Shown here: in pieces, positions 38,118 to 47,616 of the stretch | Layout of the letters: every line of letters begins with the position of its first letter | Position numbering within the stretch: position 1 is the stretch's first letter | NCBI GenBank assembly: GCA_025210515.1 | Contig: JAOARM010000050.1 | Location: 62,001 to 126,000, forward strand | Source: Vallitalea sp. | GTDB taxonomy: Bacteria > Bacillota > Clostridia > Lachnospirales > Vallitaleaceae | DNA: 64,000 nucleotides | Direction: 5' to 3' | Position numbers and translations under genes: made by a program | Notes under the pieces: generated by a model | Databases searched by the model: none | What the model saw: the letters and a program-made list of their open reading frames with translations, nothing else | Told to the model about the DNA's origin: nothing

Positions 38118-39242
38118 ATGAAAAGAATATTATTATGCATAGGTATAACTTTTATTATATTTTTAACTGGATGTAAAGATAATATAAGTAAAGAAGAATA
38201 TGTTAAAGAATATGATTCATGTATGTATAATTTAGAAAAATTTATTAGTGATGATTTGTATCTTATAAATTATAGATTTTTAGATAATTATGGATTTAAC
38301 TTCTATTTTTCAAGTAAACCTTATAATCAAAGCTTGCAACAATTACTTAAAATTTTAGATGACACTATGTATAAGCTAGATGAAATAGGTCCTAAAATAG
38401 ATGATTATAAAATCCAGCAATACCAATCAAAAATAGAATATGCATTGAAAGATATAAGAGGTAAAATTAATAATTACTCAAATCTAGAAGTAACCAATGT
38501 GATTAAACCTAATAAATCTACATTGTATAATGAGACTTATAAATTACTGATAGATATAAGTGAATATGTGATTGATATTAAGGCATATCAAGATAAACTA
38601 GATGAATATGTAGATGAGTATCGAGACTATGATACTAATAGCCATAATATAAATGAATTAAAAGATTTGAAGATAAAAAACAGATTAAGGATATTATATA
38701 CATATCTCTATACAACTGCCTATATTGCCAGTTATGATGATTATACAGGATTACATACTAACCCTAGACAACCTACTCTAATGAGTTTTAACGACGGAAT
38801 GTTTAGTGTTTATGAGTTGGCATTAACAATATTAAAACCTACAGTGCAATTTAGTAAAGAATATTTTAAACATGAAGATATATATATAGAAAATAATAAA
38901 GACAAAGATAGTATTAATGAATATGTAAATCTACTAAATAATTCTATAAAAGGAATTGATGAATACTATAAATTTAGAAGTAGATTTGATGCTGACTTTT
39001 TCACAACTAATAAATTCAAAAAATATCAAGTAGTTATAAAATCTCATAGAAAATATAATAAAGAATTTGTTCTACACGATTTTGATGAGGATATAGAAGA
39101 TTATGATTTTTCATCCATGAAAAATTATTATAACCAAGTAAAGATATTAAATGGTATTTCTCCTTTAAGTAGGTTATTATTTTCAAAGGAACAAGTACCA
39201 ATTGAAGAACTATATGAGAAATTTATGAAAAATAGAAAGTAA
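38118..39242 (+). CDS. Lipoprotein, DUF3829-like
   Basis: A 374-residue lipoprotein with lipobox LTGC (lipidated Cys19) and a helix-rich body: long regular helices such as NQSLQQLLKILDDTMYKLDE and a C-terminal DFDEDIEDYDFSSMKNYYNQ. The pattern, with a conserved tyrosine-asparagine N-terminal segment, resembles the DUF3829 family of secreted or lipid-anchored clostridial proteins, whose function is unknown. It starts after AAAAGGAGGAAGCTGCTT. Position right after the MacB-like subunit suggests a periplasmic-side partner or substrate-binding role. Confidence 0.65.
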   Translation: MKRILLCIGITFIIFLTGCKDNISKEEYVKEYDSCMYNLEKFISDDLYLINYRFLDNYGFNFYFSSKPYNQSLQQLLKILDDTMYKLDEIGPKIDDYKIQQYQSKIEYALKDIRGKINNYSNLEVTNVIKPNKSTLYNETYKLLIDISEYVIDIKAYQDKLDEYVDEYRDYDTNSHNINELKDLKIKNRLRILYTYLYTTAYIASYDDYTGLHTNPRQPTLMSFNDGMFSVYELALTILKPTVQFSKEYFKHEDIYIENNKDKDSINEYVNLLNNSIKGIDEYYKFRSRFDADFFTTNKFKKYQVVIKSHRKYNKEFVLHDFDEDIEDYDFSSMKNYYNQVKILNGISPLSRLLFSKEQVPIEELYEKFMKNRK

Positions 39243-39250
39243 TATATTTA

Positions 39251-39294
39251 ATAAAAGAGGAAGCTATTGATTATCTCACAGCTTCCTCTTTTAT
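39251..39294. terminator. Bidirectional terminator between convergent genes
   Basis: ATAAAAGAGGAAGCT (39251-39265) pairs perfectly over 15 bp with AGCTTCCTCTTTTAT (39280-39294), giving a T-rich 3' side for both directions. Confidence 0.85.
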
Positions 39295-39381
39295 ATATCT
39301 CATAGCTCCATAAAATGCGTACAAAAAACATCATGAAAACATATGAAAATTACATAGTTAAATTAAAGATAATTGAATATA

Positions 39382-41031
39382 TTATCCAAGTATAGTTTGT
39401 AAGTCATTATCTGGAGTTGAGATTGATTGTAAGTTGAATTTATCTACTAATACTTGTAAAACATTAGGCGTTACAAAAGCTGGTAGAGTAGGGCCTAGAT
39501 AAATATCTTTTAATCCTAAGTAAAGCATAGTTAATAACACAGCTACTGCTTTTTGCTCATACCAAGAAATTATATAAGATAGTGGAAGATCATTAACATC
39601 ACATTCAAATGCTTCTGATAATGCAAGTGCAATTTTTATAGCAGAATAGGCATCATTACATTGTCCAACATCAAGAATTCTAGGGAATGGACCAATTGAA
39701 CCAAGATCCATTTTGTTAAATCTGTACTTTCCACAAGCAAGAGTTAATATTATAGTATCTTTTGGAGTTTTTTCTGCAAATTCAGTAAAATAATTTCTAC
39801 CTGGTCTTGCACCATCACACCCACCAACAAGGAAGAAATGGCGAATCTGTCCTGACTTTACAGCTTCTACAATAGTACCTGCGTTACTAAGTACAGCATT
39901 TCTGGCAAATCCCATAGGAATTCTTTTTTCTGACTCATCTTCTCTAAACCCGTCTAATTCAAGAGCTTTCTCTATAACAGGAGTAAAATCTTTCTTTCCA
40001 TTTACTGTAGATATATGAGTAACATCTGGCCAACCTACAATACTTGATGTAAATAATCTATCTTTGTAATTATCTCTTGGCTTCATTAAACAATTACTAG
40101 TCATTAGTATAGCACCAGGTAGATTATCAAACTCTTTTTGTTGATCTTGCCATGCACCACCAAAATTACCAATAAGATGTTTGTATTTTTTTAATCCTGG
40201 ATAAGCATTACCAGGTAACATTTCTCCATGAGTATATATATTAATACCTTTACCTTCTGTTTGTTCAAGTAAATCTCCTAAATCTTTTAGATCATGACCA
40301 GAAACTACTATAAAAGGTCCTTTTTTCTTAGTAATAAGCATATTAGTTGGTTCAGGATCGCCAAATGCACCTGTATTAGCTGCGTCAAGTAGTTCCATAC
40401 ATTTGAAGTTAGTTTTACCAAGCTCCATATTAAGATTAAAATAATCATCAACTGTTAGTGAATTATCAAGTGTAGAGCCTAAAGCTTTAAACATAAATTT
40501 AGCAATCTCAGCATCATATTTTCCTAAACAATATGCATGATGAAAGTATGCTCCCATACCTTTTATTCCATATATGAGAAATTCCCTTAGAGAACGAATA
40601 TCCATATCTAAGTCGTCATCATCCATAACACCTAGATTTTTCATACTAGGAATATTAAGAATTTCTTCTTTAGTTTCTGGAGCTAAATAATTAGCACCCT
40701 CTGGTATATTATCTATATTTCCTGCAATCTCCATAAGTTGTTTCTTATATTCATTAGCTTTTTTAATATAACTAACAAATCTTTCAGGTGCAAAATTAAC
40801 ATTAGTAAGAGTAGAGAATACACATTCAGTAAAAAATTCTCCTAATTCTCTAGGTATTTCATTTCCTTTATTAATTACAGTTGTAGCATAATAACCTAAT
40901 CCCTTTGTTAGAAAAATAAGAACATCTTGCATTTTGGCCACATTTGGGTCTTTGCTACAAACACCCATTTTGGTACAGCCTTTACTTCCTGCTGTTTGCT
41001 CACATTGATAGCAAAACATTGTATTATCCAT
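39382..41031 (-). CDS. hcp: Hydroxylamine reductase (hybrid cluster protein)
   Basis: A 549-residue iron-sulphur enzyme that reduces hydroxylamine (and acts on nitric oxide stress). The N-terminal Fe4S4 ligands appear as Cys7, Cys10, Cys19 and Cys25 (CYQCEQTAGSKGCTKMGVCS). The ligands of the hybrid cluster lie in the conserved blocks VSGHDLKDLGDLLEQTEGKG, HLIGNFGGAWQ, SNCLMKP, FLVGGCDGARPGRNYFTEFA, ACGKYRFNKMDLG and DVGQCNDAYSAI. The start after AAGGAGGATTATTTTT is clear. No reductase (Hcr) gene adjoins; family members in clostridia usually stand alone. A TTGTTAA...TTAACAA inverted repeat upstream may be its operator. Confidence 0.96.
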   Translation of the reverse strand: MDNTMFCYQCEQTAGSKGCTKMGVCSKDPNVAKMQDVLIFLTKGLGYYATTVINKGNEIPRELGEFFTECVFSTLTNVNFAPERFVSYIKKANEYKKQLMEIAGNIDNIPEGANYLAPETKEEILNIPSMKNLGVMDDDDLDMDIRSLREFLIYGIKGMGAYFHHAYCLGKYDAEIAKFMFKALGSTLDNSLTVDDYFNLNMELGKTNFKCMELLDAANTGAFGDPEPTNMLITKKKGPFIVVSGHDLKDLGDLLEQTEGKGINIYTHGEMLPGNAYPGLKKYKHLIGNFGGAWQDQQKEFDNLPGAILMTSNCLMKPRDNYKDRLFTSSIVGWPDVTHISTVNGKKDFTPVIEKALELDGFREDESEKRIPMGFARNAVLSNAGTIVEAVKSGQIRHFFLVGGCDGARPGRNYFTEFAEKTPKDTIILTLACGKYRFNKMDLGSIGPFPRILDVGQCNDAYSAIKIALALSEAFECDVNDLPLSYIISWYEQKAVAVLLTMLYLGLKDIYLGPTLPAFVTPNVLQVLVDKFNLQSISTPDNDLQTILG

Positions 41032-41081
41032 AAAAATAATCCTCCTTAATAATTGCGTTCTATCTAATAGGGTAACTAAAA

Positions 41082-41107
41082 TTGTTAAAACTATACATTA
41101 TTAACAA
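41082..41107 (-). promoter_or_regulatory. Inverted repeat upstream of hcp
   Basis: TTGTTAA (41082-41088) and TTAACAA (41101-41107) with 12 bases between. The half-sites match those of the redox repressor Rex, but Rex sites have a much shorter spacer, so the binding protein is uncertain. Confidence 0.4.
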
Positions 41108-41169
41108 ATTTTTTTCTAATTATAAAAAATACTTGATAATAATACTGAAAGAATATATAATATGATATA

Positions 41170-41185
41170 TAGAAAACGATTACTA
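41170..41185 (+). promoter_or_regulatory. LacI/CcpA-type operator, distal site before fucI
   Basis: TAGAAAACGATTACTA, with the central CG of LacI-family operators. It differs by one base from the site at 41328 and lies within the 434-base divergent region between hcp and fucI. Confidence 0.55.
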
Positions 41186-41327
41186 CATAATTCGGTTTTC
41201 GTATTTAATAAATCTTGCAAAAGTCGTTGGTTTTATATTTAATTAACGATAATACATAGAAAAATTCTAATAAAAGGAATTATAATTTTAATAAAAGATT
41301 ATTCATTCCTTAATATTTTTAGTAATG

Positions 41328-41343
41328 TAGTAAACGATTACTA
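41328..41343 (+). promoter_or_regulatory. LacI/CcpA-type operator, proximal site before fucI
   Basis: TAGTAAACGATTACTA, an imperfect palindrome around CG. It fits a LacI-type regulator such as the one encoded at 43471, and also resembles a catabolite-response element. A separate palindrome, AGTGATTATTTCACT (41355-41369), follows 12 bases downstream. Confidence 0.6.
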
Positions 41344-41465
41344 TACATTGTAATAGTGATTATTTCACTAAAATAATATTCAATAAGTGTACTAATGAGA
41401 GGGTTACTAAGATATACAATACTCTCTAATATAATATGATAATATATTTATAAGGAGGAACAATT

Positions 41466-43259
41466 ATGGAAGGTAAAAACAGATTACAAGGTAGAATGCC
41501 TAAGATTGGAATTAGACCAACTATTGATGGTAGAAGAAATGGTGTACGTGAATCACTTGAAGATCAAACAATGGGAATGGCTGTAAGAGTAAAAGAATTT
41601 TTAGAAGCTAACCTAAAACATTCTAATGGACTACAAGTTGAATGTGTTATTGCAGATACAACTATCGGTGGTGTTTCAGAAGCAGCTAGATGCGCTGATA
41701 AATTTGCACAAGAAGGAGTAGGAGTTTCAATAACAGTTACACCTTGTTGGTGTTATGGAACAGAAACTGTTGATATGGATCCAGCTATGCCAAAAGCTAT
41801 TTGGGGGTTTAACGGTACTGAGCGTCCAGGAGCAGTATATCTTGCAGCAGCACTTGCAGGACATGATCAATTAGGATTACCTGCTTTCGGTATCTATGGA
41901 AAAGATGTTCAAGATGCAGATGATGAAACTATTCCAGAAGATGTTAAGGCAAAATTATTACAATTTGCAAAAGCGGGTCTTGTAGTTGCTACTATGAAAG
42001 GAAAATCTTATTTATCACTTGGTAGTGTTTCTATGGGTATTGCAGGTTCAGTAGTTAATCCAGCATTCTTCCAAGAGTATTTAGGAATGAGAAATGAATA
42101 CGTTGATATGTCAGAATTCATTAGAAGAATTGATAATAACATCTATGATCCAGTAGAATACGAAAAAGCTCTTGCATGGGTAAAAGAAAATTGTCCAGAA
42201 GGCGAAGATAGAAATTCAGAAGAATTAATGCATTCTAGAGAAGAAAAAGATAAAGAGTGGGAAGTTGTAGTTAAAATGACATTAATCGCAAGAGATTTAA
42301 TGGTTGGAAATCCTCGTCTTGCAGAGATAGGATTTGTTGAAGAAGCAGAAGGTCATAATGCTATAGCAGGTGGTTTCCAAGGTCAAAGACAATGGACAGA
42401 TTTTATGCCTAATGGTGACTTTATGGAAACAATTCTAAATACTTCTTTCGATTGGAATGGAATTAGAGAAGCTTTTGTAATCGCAACAGAAAATGACTGC
42501 CTAAATGGTGTACCAATGTTATTTGGACACTTACTTACTGGAACAGCTCAAATATTCTCAGATGTTAGAACGTTCTGGAGTAACGAATCAGTTAAGAGAG
42601 TAACAGGTAAAGAGTTAACTGGAAAAGCTGCTAATGGTATTATTCACTTAATTAATTCAGGATCTACTACTCTTGATGCTACAGGTAAACAATCAAGAGA
42701 TGGTCAACCAGCTATGAAACCATTCTGGGAAATTACAGAAGAAGAAGCAGGAAAATGTTTAGAAGCTACTAAATGGAGTGCTGCAAGTGTTGGATATTTC
42801 AGAGGTGGTGGATATTCATCAACATTTAGAACAGAAGGTGAAATGCCTGTAACAATGTCAAGAGTTAACATGGTTAAAGGACTAGGACCAGTACTACAAA
42901 TAGCTGAAGGTTATACTGTAGATTTAGAAAAAGATATTCATGACGTTCTTGACCAAAGAACTGATCCAACATGGCCAACTACATGGTTTGCACCAAATTT
43001 AACTGGTGAAGGTGCTTTCAAAGACGTTTACTCAGTAATGAATAATTGGGGAGCTAATCATGGAGCAATTAGTTATGGACATATTGGTGCTGATCTTATT
43101 ACATTAGCATCAATGTTAAGAATTCCAGTAGCTATGCATAACGTTTCTGAAGATAGAATATTCAGACCAAAAACTTGGGGAGCATTTGGATTAATGGACG
43201 TACAAGGTGCTGACTACAGAGCATGTAGCAACTTCGGTCCATTATATGGAAATAAATAA
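41466..43259 (+). CDS. fucI: L-fucose isomerase
   Basis: Converts L-fucose to L-fuculose in the cytoplasm as the first step of fucose breakdown; also acts on D-arabinose in other bacteria. The 597-residue length matches the family. Manganese ligands align by position with the E. coli enzyme: Glu342 in [10 protein letters not shown], Asp366 in FSDVRTFW and His532 in GANHGAI. The conserved block [19 protein letters not shown] is present. The start follows AAGGAGGAACAATT. Two LacI-type operator candidates lie upstream, a terminator follows, and a LacI-family regulator gene is next. No fuculokinase gene is found in the window, while the aldolase lies at the head of the BMC operon 7 kb away. Confidence 0.97.
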   Translation: MEGKNRLQGRMPKIGIRPTIDGRRNGVRESLEDQTMGMAVRVKEFLEANLKHSNGLQVECVIADTTIGGVSEAARCADKFAQEGVGVSITVTPCWCYGTETVDMDPAMPKAIWGFNGTERPGAVYLAAALAGHDQLGLPAFGIYGKDVQDADDETIPEDVKAKLLQFAKAGLVVATMKGKSYLSLGSVSMGIAGSVVNPAFFQEYLGMRNEYVDMSEFIRRIDNNIYDPVEYEKALAWVKENCPEGEDRNSEELMHSREEKDKEWEVVVKMTLIARDLMVGNPRLAEIGFVEEAEGHNAIAGGFQGQRQWTDFMPNGDFMETILNTSFDWNGIREAFVIATENDCLNGVPMLFGHLLTGTAQIFSDVRTFWSNESVKRVTGKELTGKAANGIIHLINSGSTTLDATGKQSRDGQPAMKPFWEITEEEAGKCLEATKWSAASVGYFRGGGYSSTFRTEGEMPVTMSRVNMVKGLGPVLQIAEGYTVDLEKDIHDVLDQRTDPTWPTTWFAPNLTGEGAFKDVYSVMNNWGANHGAISYGHIGADLITLASMLRIPVAMHNVSEDRIFRPKTWGAFGLMDVQGADYRACSNFGPLYGNK

Positions 43260-43325
43260 TAAGATTAATTTAATAAGTTTATAAGTACTATAAGTTAATT
43301 GTTTAACTACTAGTTACAAAATCTG

Positions 43326-43365
43326 AAAGGCTGTTTCATAATACACTAAGAGACAGCCTTTTTTT
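43326..43365 (+). terminator. Rho-independent terminator after fucI
   Basis: AAAGGCTGTTTC (43326-43337) pairs with GAGACAGCCTTT (43350-43361) with one G-U, followed by a T run to 43365. It belongs to the GGCTGTYTCATAAT group. Confidence 0.85.
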
Positions 43366-43470
43366 CAATATAAAATATATATTTACATATTAGCTAATAA
43401 CTTATAAAATAAAATGAGAGAGTCATATAGTTAATAATAAATTCCCCTGTACTAAGGAATAACATAGAAA

Positions 43471-44490
43471 GTGATTGATGATAAAATGGTTACAATAAAG
43501 CAAGTAGCACAGAGAGCTAATGTATCAACTGCAACAGTGTCAAGAGTTATTAATGATAATTATCCAGTTAGTGATGAAGCTAAAGAAAAAGTACAGAAAG
43601 CTATTAAAGAATTAGGTTATAGACCAAATGGTATTGCTAGAAGTCTAAAATGTAATAAAACATATATGGTAGGAATGGTAGTACCAGATATATCTAATAA
43701 TTACTTTATGGATATAGCAAGAGGTCTAGAAAGTGTCATAAGTCCATTAGGATATAGCTTGATTTTTTGTAGCACAGATGAGAATACTGAAAAAGAATTA
43801 AAACTTTTAAATGCACTAAATGAAAAAAGAGTTGATTTTGTCTTACTTGCCTCAAGTACTCAAAATAGTGATAAACTAGAAAAATTCATAAAACAAGGTA
43901 TGAATATTATTATGATTGATACAAGTATAGACGACTTAGAAATCGATCTAGTTGTAGAAGACAACTATAATGCTACTTACAAAATAATATCGTATGTTAT
44001 AGGAGAAGGACATAGAAAAATAGGTATTGTTAACGGTATAATGGAAGTTAGCACTGCTAAAGAACGTTACAAAGGATTTCTTAAAGCACTAGAAAATAAT
44101 AATATTGAAGTTGAGGATAGATATGTAGTTAATGGAAACTACAATAGAAAAAAAGCTTATGAAGAAGTAAAGAGAATGCTTCAAAAAAATATTAATGATT
44201 TACCAACAGTCTTATTTGCTGCCAATAATGATATGGCAGAAGGGACAATGCTTGCAATTAAAGAACTTAATCTAAATATACCAGAAGATATTTCTTTGAT
44301 ATCGTTTGGAGATATTAGTTTAGCTCAGTTAATAGAACCAAGATTAACTATTATATCTCAAAATGCTGAGTTAATGGGACAAAAAGCAGGAGAATTAATG
44401 ATAAATAGAATGGAAGGAAATGAAGAAGATTATCATAAAGTAATAATTCCATCGGAGATAATTATAAGACAGTCTGTTAAATCAATATAA
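43471..44490 (+). CDS. LacI-family transcription regulator
   Basis: A 339-residue repressor-type regulator. The N-terminal helix-turn-helix and hinge read VTIKQVAQRANVSTATVSRV and RPNGIARSLK, and the rest is a sugar-binding periplasmic-protein-like domain (VGMVVPDISNNYFMDIARGL; DISLISFGDISLAQLIEPRL). The listed start is GTG 43471 after AAGGAA; ATG 43486 (MVTIKQVA) is an equally plausible start with a weaker ribosome binding site. Located right after fucI and likely controlling it through the two TAG(A/T)AAACGATTACTA sites; the effector is probably fucose, fuculose or a phosphate derivative (inference). Confidence 0.9.
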   Translation: MIDDKMVTIKQVAQRANVSTATVSRVINDNYPVSDEAKEKVQKAIKELGYRPNGIARSLKCNKTYMVGMVVPDISNNYFMDIARGLESVISPLGYSLIFCSTDENTEKELKLLNALNEKRVDFVLLASSTQNSDKLEKFIKQGMNIIMIDTSIDDLEIDLVVEDNYNATYKIISYVIGEGHRKIGIVNGIMEVSTAKERYKGFLKALENNNIEVEDRYVVNGNYNRKKAYEEVKRMLQKNINDLPTVLFAANNDMAEGTMLAIKELNLNIPEDISLISFGDISLAQLIEPRLTIISQNAELMGQKAGELMINRMEGNEEDYHKVIIPSEIIIRQSVKSI

Positions 44491-44644
44491 AATATTATTC
44501 ATATACAGGAACCCCCTATTACAACATATATAAGATGAGTGGCTAAGATGCCAACAATATACATTATTTCTATATAATTATAATAGATTTTTACTTTTAT
44601 AGTAGTTATAATGAGTATATTATGTAAACTAAAGGGGTGGTATA

Positions 44645-46366
44645 ATGAAAAATAAGAAATTGATTATTATAGCTATTAGTATTGTTACTATTGGTATAGT
44701 AATATCAGGATGGTTATTAACTAGAAAAGATTATGATGAAATGACATATAATGAGTTTATTAATAAAATAGAAAATAGTTCCGTAAAAAATGTAAGTATA
44801 ATAGACGATAACACATTACATGTAAAATTAAATGATCATAATAACATAACTTATAAAGTACCAAACCCATCGAAAGAAGGATTCAAAGAATATCTACTTA
44901 TTAATAACATAAAAGTAGAAACTGGTAATAGTAATACTATGCAAAAAATGTTTCAGTCATTTGGAGTAGGTATTATACTAATTGGAATTATATTATATCT
45001 TAGAAAAGGTTCAAGTGATAATAAGCAAGTTATAGTTGACGCTAATAAAAGTAAAATAAATAGCAACAAAGTTGTAACTTTTACTAATGTTGCTGGAAAT
45101 GATGAAGCGAAAGAATTAGTAAAAGATATTATTGATTTTATTAAAACGCCAGATAAATATTCTAGTCTAGGAGCTAGAATGCCAAGAGGTGTTATGCTCT
45201 ATGGACCTCCGGGTACAGGAAAAACACTTATGGCAAAAGCTGTAGCAGGAGAAGCAGACGTACCATTCTATGCAGTTAGTGGCTCTGATTTTATTCAAAT
45301 GTATGTAGGGGTTGGAGCTAGTCGAATAAGAAAATTGTTCAAAAAGGCTAAGAAAAGTGAAAAAGCTGTTATATTTATTGATGAAATTGATGCAATAGGG
45401 AAAAAAAGAGCAGGAAAAGCATCGGCAAGTAATGACGAGAGAGATCAAACACTTAATGCACTACTTACAGAAATGTCTGGATTTAACGATAATGAAGGAA
45501 TTGTCGTTATTGCTGCAACTAATAGATTAGATACTTTAGATTCTGCTTTGCTTAGACCTGGTAGATTTGACAGACAGATTGAAATTGGCTTACCAGATTA
45601 TAATGCAAGACGTGAAATATTATCTTTACACGCTAGAAATAAACCTCTTCATGATAGTGTAGATATAGGGAAAATTGCAAAGGATACTGTATATTTTAGT
45701 GGTGCAATGCTTGAAAATCTTATGAATGAAGCTGCAATAATAACAGCTAATAATAATGATAAAGTTATAACTAGTAATTATATTGATAAAGCTTTTTATA
45801 CAGTTGTGGCAGGCTCAGAGAAAAAAGACAGAAGTAATATAACTAATAGAGATAGACAAATTACTGCATATCATGAAGCTGGACATGCTCTTATAACGAA
45901 ACTGTTATTACCAGACAATGTTATATCAAAAGTAACTATAATCCCAAGTACAAAAGGTGCTGGTGGATTTAGTATGAGTATACCAAAAGATAAAATGTAT
46001 CAAACCAAAAAAGAAATAAGAAATAATATTAAAGTATTACTAGCAGGAAGAATTGCAGAAGAAATTGCTTTTGGAAAAGACGAAGTAACAACAGGTGCAA
46101 GCAATGATATAGAAAAAGCATCTATAATGATTAAAGACTATATAATAAAATTTGGTATGGACGATGAATTAGGTATATTTAATGCAGAATCAGCTAATGT
46201 TAAAGATACTTCTATTGTCACACAATGTAGAAATGAAATAAATCAAGCATATAAAGAAACAAAAGAAATACTTGAAAATAAAAAAGAGTATTTAGATGAA
46301 ATAGTTGAGGAGTTAATTAGAAAAGAAACAATCGATAATGTGGATATTGATATAATATGTGCTTAA
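44645..46366 (+). CDS. FtsH-like ATP-dependent zinc metalloprotease
   Basis: A 573-residue membrane AAA protease. Two membrane segments (about 6-25 and 104-120) enclose a short extracytoplasmic domain (MTYNEFINKIENSSVKNV). The AAA module shows Walker A GPPGTGKT (187-194), Walker B VIFIDEIDAIG, and the second region of homology ATNRLDTLDSALLRPGRFDR. The zinc motif HEAGH is at 410-414 and the third ligand Asp488 lies in TTGASNDIEKA. It is shorter than the main FtsH (about 600-650), with a reduced C-terminal tail, and the adjacent genes are not the usual hpt/tilS neighbours, so it is probably a second paralogue. Substrates unknown. Start after AAGGGGTGGTATA. Confidence 0.85.
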   Translation: MKNKKLIIIAISIVTIGIVISGWLLTRKDYDEMTYNEFINKIENSSVKNVSIIDDNTLHVKLNDHNNITYKVPNPSKEGFKEYLLINNIKVETGNSNTMQKMFQSFGVGIILIGIILYLRKGSSDNKQVIVDANKSKINSNKVVTFTNVAGNDEAKELVKDIIDFIKTPDKYSSLGARMPRGVMLYGPPGTGKTLMAKAVAGEADVPFYAVSGSDFIQMYVGVGASRIRKLFKKAKKSEKAVIFIDEIDAIGKKRAGKASASNDERDQTLNALLTEMSGFNDNEGIVVIAATNRLDTLDSALLRPGRFDRQIEIGLPDYNARREILSLHARNKPLHDSVDIGKIAKDTVYFSGAMLENLMNEAAIITANNNDKVITSNYIDKAFYTVVAGSEKKDRSNITNRDRQITAYHEAGHALITKLLLPDNVISKVTIIPSTKGAGGFSMSIPKDKMYQTKKEIRNNIKVLLAGRIAEEIAFGKDEVTTGASNDIEKASIMIKDYIIKFGMDDELGIFNAESANVKDTSIVTQCRNEINQAYKETKEILENKKEYLDEIVEELIRKETIDNVDIDIICA

Positions 46367-46406
46367 TTATTTTTATGGCTTTTAGTTTTTGTTGCATTGT
46401 TATTGA

Positions 46407-46444
46407 AAGAGGAGGTTAGATAATGTATTATCTAACTTCCTCTT
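46407..46444. terminator. Long hairpin after the FtsH-like gene
   Basis: AAGAGGAGGTTAGATAA (46407-46423) pairs with TTATCTAACTTCCTCTT (46428-46444) over 17 pairs with one G-U, closed by a 4-base loop. The T run on its 3' side is weak. Confidence 0.65.
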
Positions 46445-46617
46445 AATAATTTGCGTATTTTAGCACAAATTATTGATACATATATATGTTGAAATATAGT
46501 GGATAGTAGCAAAGGAATTAGAAATATGTTAGCAAGTGATTAGCATTTGATGTAATAACAATAATAAGGTATAATTTGTATTATAGTATTAACAATATTA
46601 TGAAAGGGTGATATATA

Positions 46618-46779
46618 TTGAGGTTGGTATTAATAGTATTTATTATTGTAAATGTTTTGTTTGGTACCATTTTGGGTATGAAATATAAAATGGCTGGAGA
46701 TTATAAACTATTGTTTGGGGCAGGTAGCCTTATATGTATTTTCTTTACATTATTAGCCGGTATATATCTTTTGATGTAG
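46618..46779 (+). CDS. Very small membrane protein, 53 residues
   Basis: Starts at TTG 46618 after GAAAGGGTGATATATA and ends at TAG 46777. It has two hydrophobic segments (residues about 3-20 and 31-52), joined by a short basic loop with MKYKMAGDYK. There are no charged residues inside either segment. The strong ribosome binding site, good spacing and clean two-span layout support it as a real gene, though too short for family recognition. It lies alone in a 710-base gap before the sigma factor gene; the remaining parts of that gap show nothing else I can name. Confidence 0.55.
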   Translation: MRLVLIVFIIVNVLFGTILGMKYKMAGDYKLLFGAGSLICIFFTLLAGIYLLM

Positions 46780-47076
46780 TTAATAAGTAGTGAAACTAAT
46801 AAGCATAACAAAATATGTAAAATAATTATACACCTATTTGCTTTAGTATTGATATCACAGCTATTGAAATTTGAATAACAACAATCAATTACTCAAATTA
46901 TTTGTTAAAACCATAACAATTACGATGAATATATGGAAAAATTTATTATGAGGCATATAGAAATGTAATCATCTAAAACTATCTCTTGACAAACCATGTT
47001 AAATAATGAGAAAATATCAGTGTAAACATAGATTGTACTTATTATTATATAATATTTACTACAAGGGAGTGTCACT

Positions 47077-47616
47077 ATGCTGAAATTAGATAATGGTAAT
47101 GATGATTTATATCAATACTTGTTTGATAAATATTATAAGCTTGTATATACAACCGCATATAGAGTTGTTATGAATAAGGAAGACTCCGAAGAGATAACAC
47201 AAGATGCATTTAGAATTGGATTTAAAAATATAAAGAAGATTAATAATGTGAATCACTTTAGAAATTATATACTGAAAATTACTTATAATCTATCAATAGT
47301 AAAATCTAAGAAAAACAAAGCTCGCTATAATATGTTTCCAGCACCTATTAACGACGAAATAAGTTCTGATGAAGATAAAATTAGTGAAGTGTTTGAAGAA
47401 ATTTATTTTTCACAGATTTTGCAGGACTTACCAGTTGTAGATAGAGAAATATTATTATTATATTCACAAGGATATAAGATAAGAGAAATAGCAAACATAT
47501 TAAGTATTTCAGTAGCCAATACAAAAGTTAAAATACATAGGTCAAGAAAACTTTTATTAGATAATATACAGGAGGAGGCGATTATTCATGATAAAAGTCA
47601 AAGACAAAGCGTATGA
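47077..47616 (+). CDS. ECF-type RNA polymerase sigma factor
   Basis: A 179-residue extracytoplasmic-function sigma factor. Region 2 reads LYQYLFDKYYKLVYTTAYRV and EDSEEITQDAFRIGFKNI, with region 4 as PVVDREILLLYSQGYKIREI and ANTKVKIHRSRKLL, giving the -35-recognising helix-turn-helix. It begins after AAGGGAGTGTCACT. The stop lies 29 bases inside the next gene, an anti-sigma factor, so the pair is translationally coupled. It probably responds to envelope stress, and a possible TTGACA box near 46986 could be its housekeeping promoter. Confidence 0.9.
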   Translation: MLKLDNGNDDLYQYLFDKYYKLVYTTAYRVVMNKEDSEEITQDAFRIGFKNIKKINNVNHFRNYILKITYNLSIVKSKKNKARYNMFPAPINDEISSDEDKISEVFEEIYFSQILQDLPVVDREILLLYSQGYKIREIANILSISVANTKVKIHRSRKLLLDNIQEEAIIHDKSQRQSV

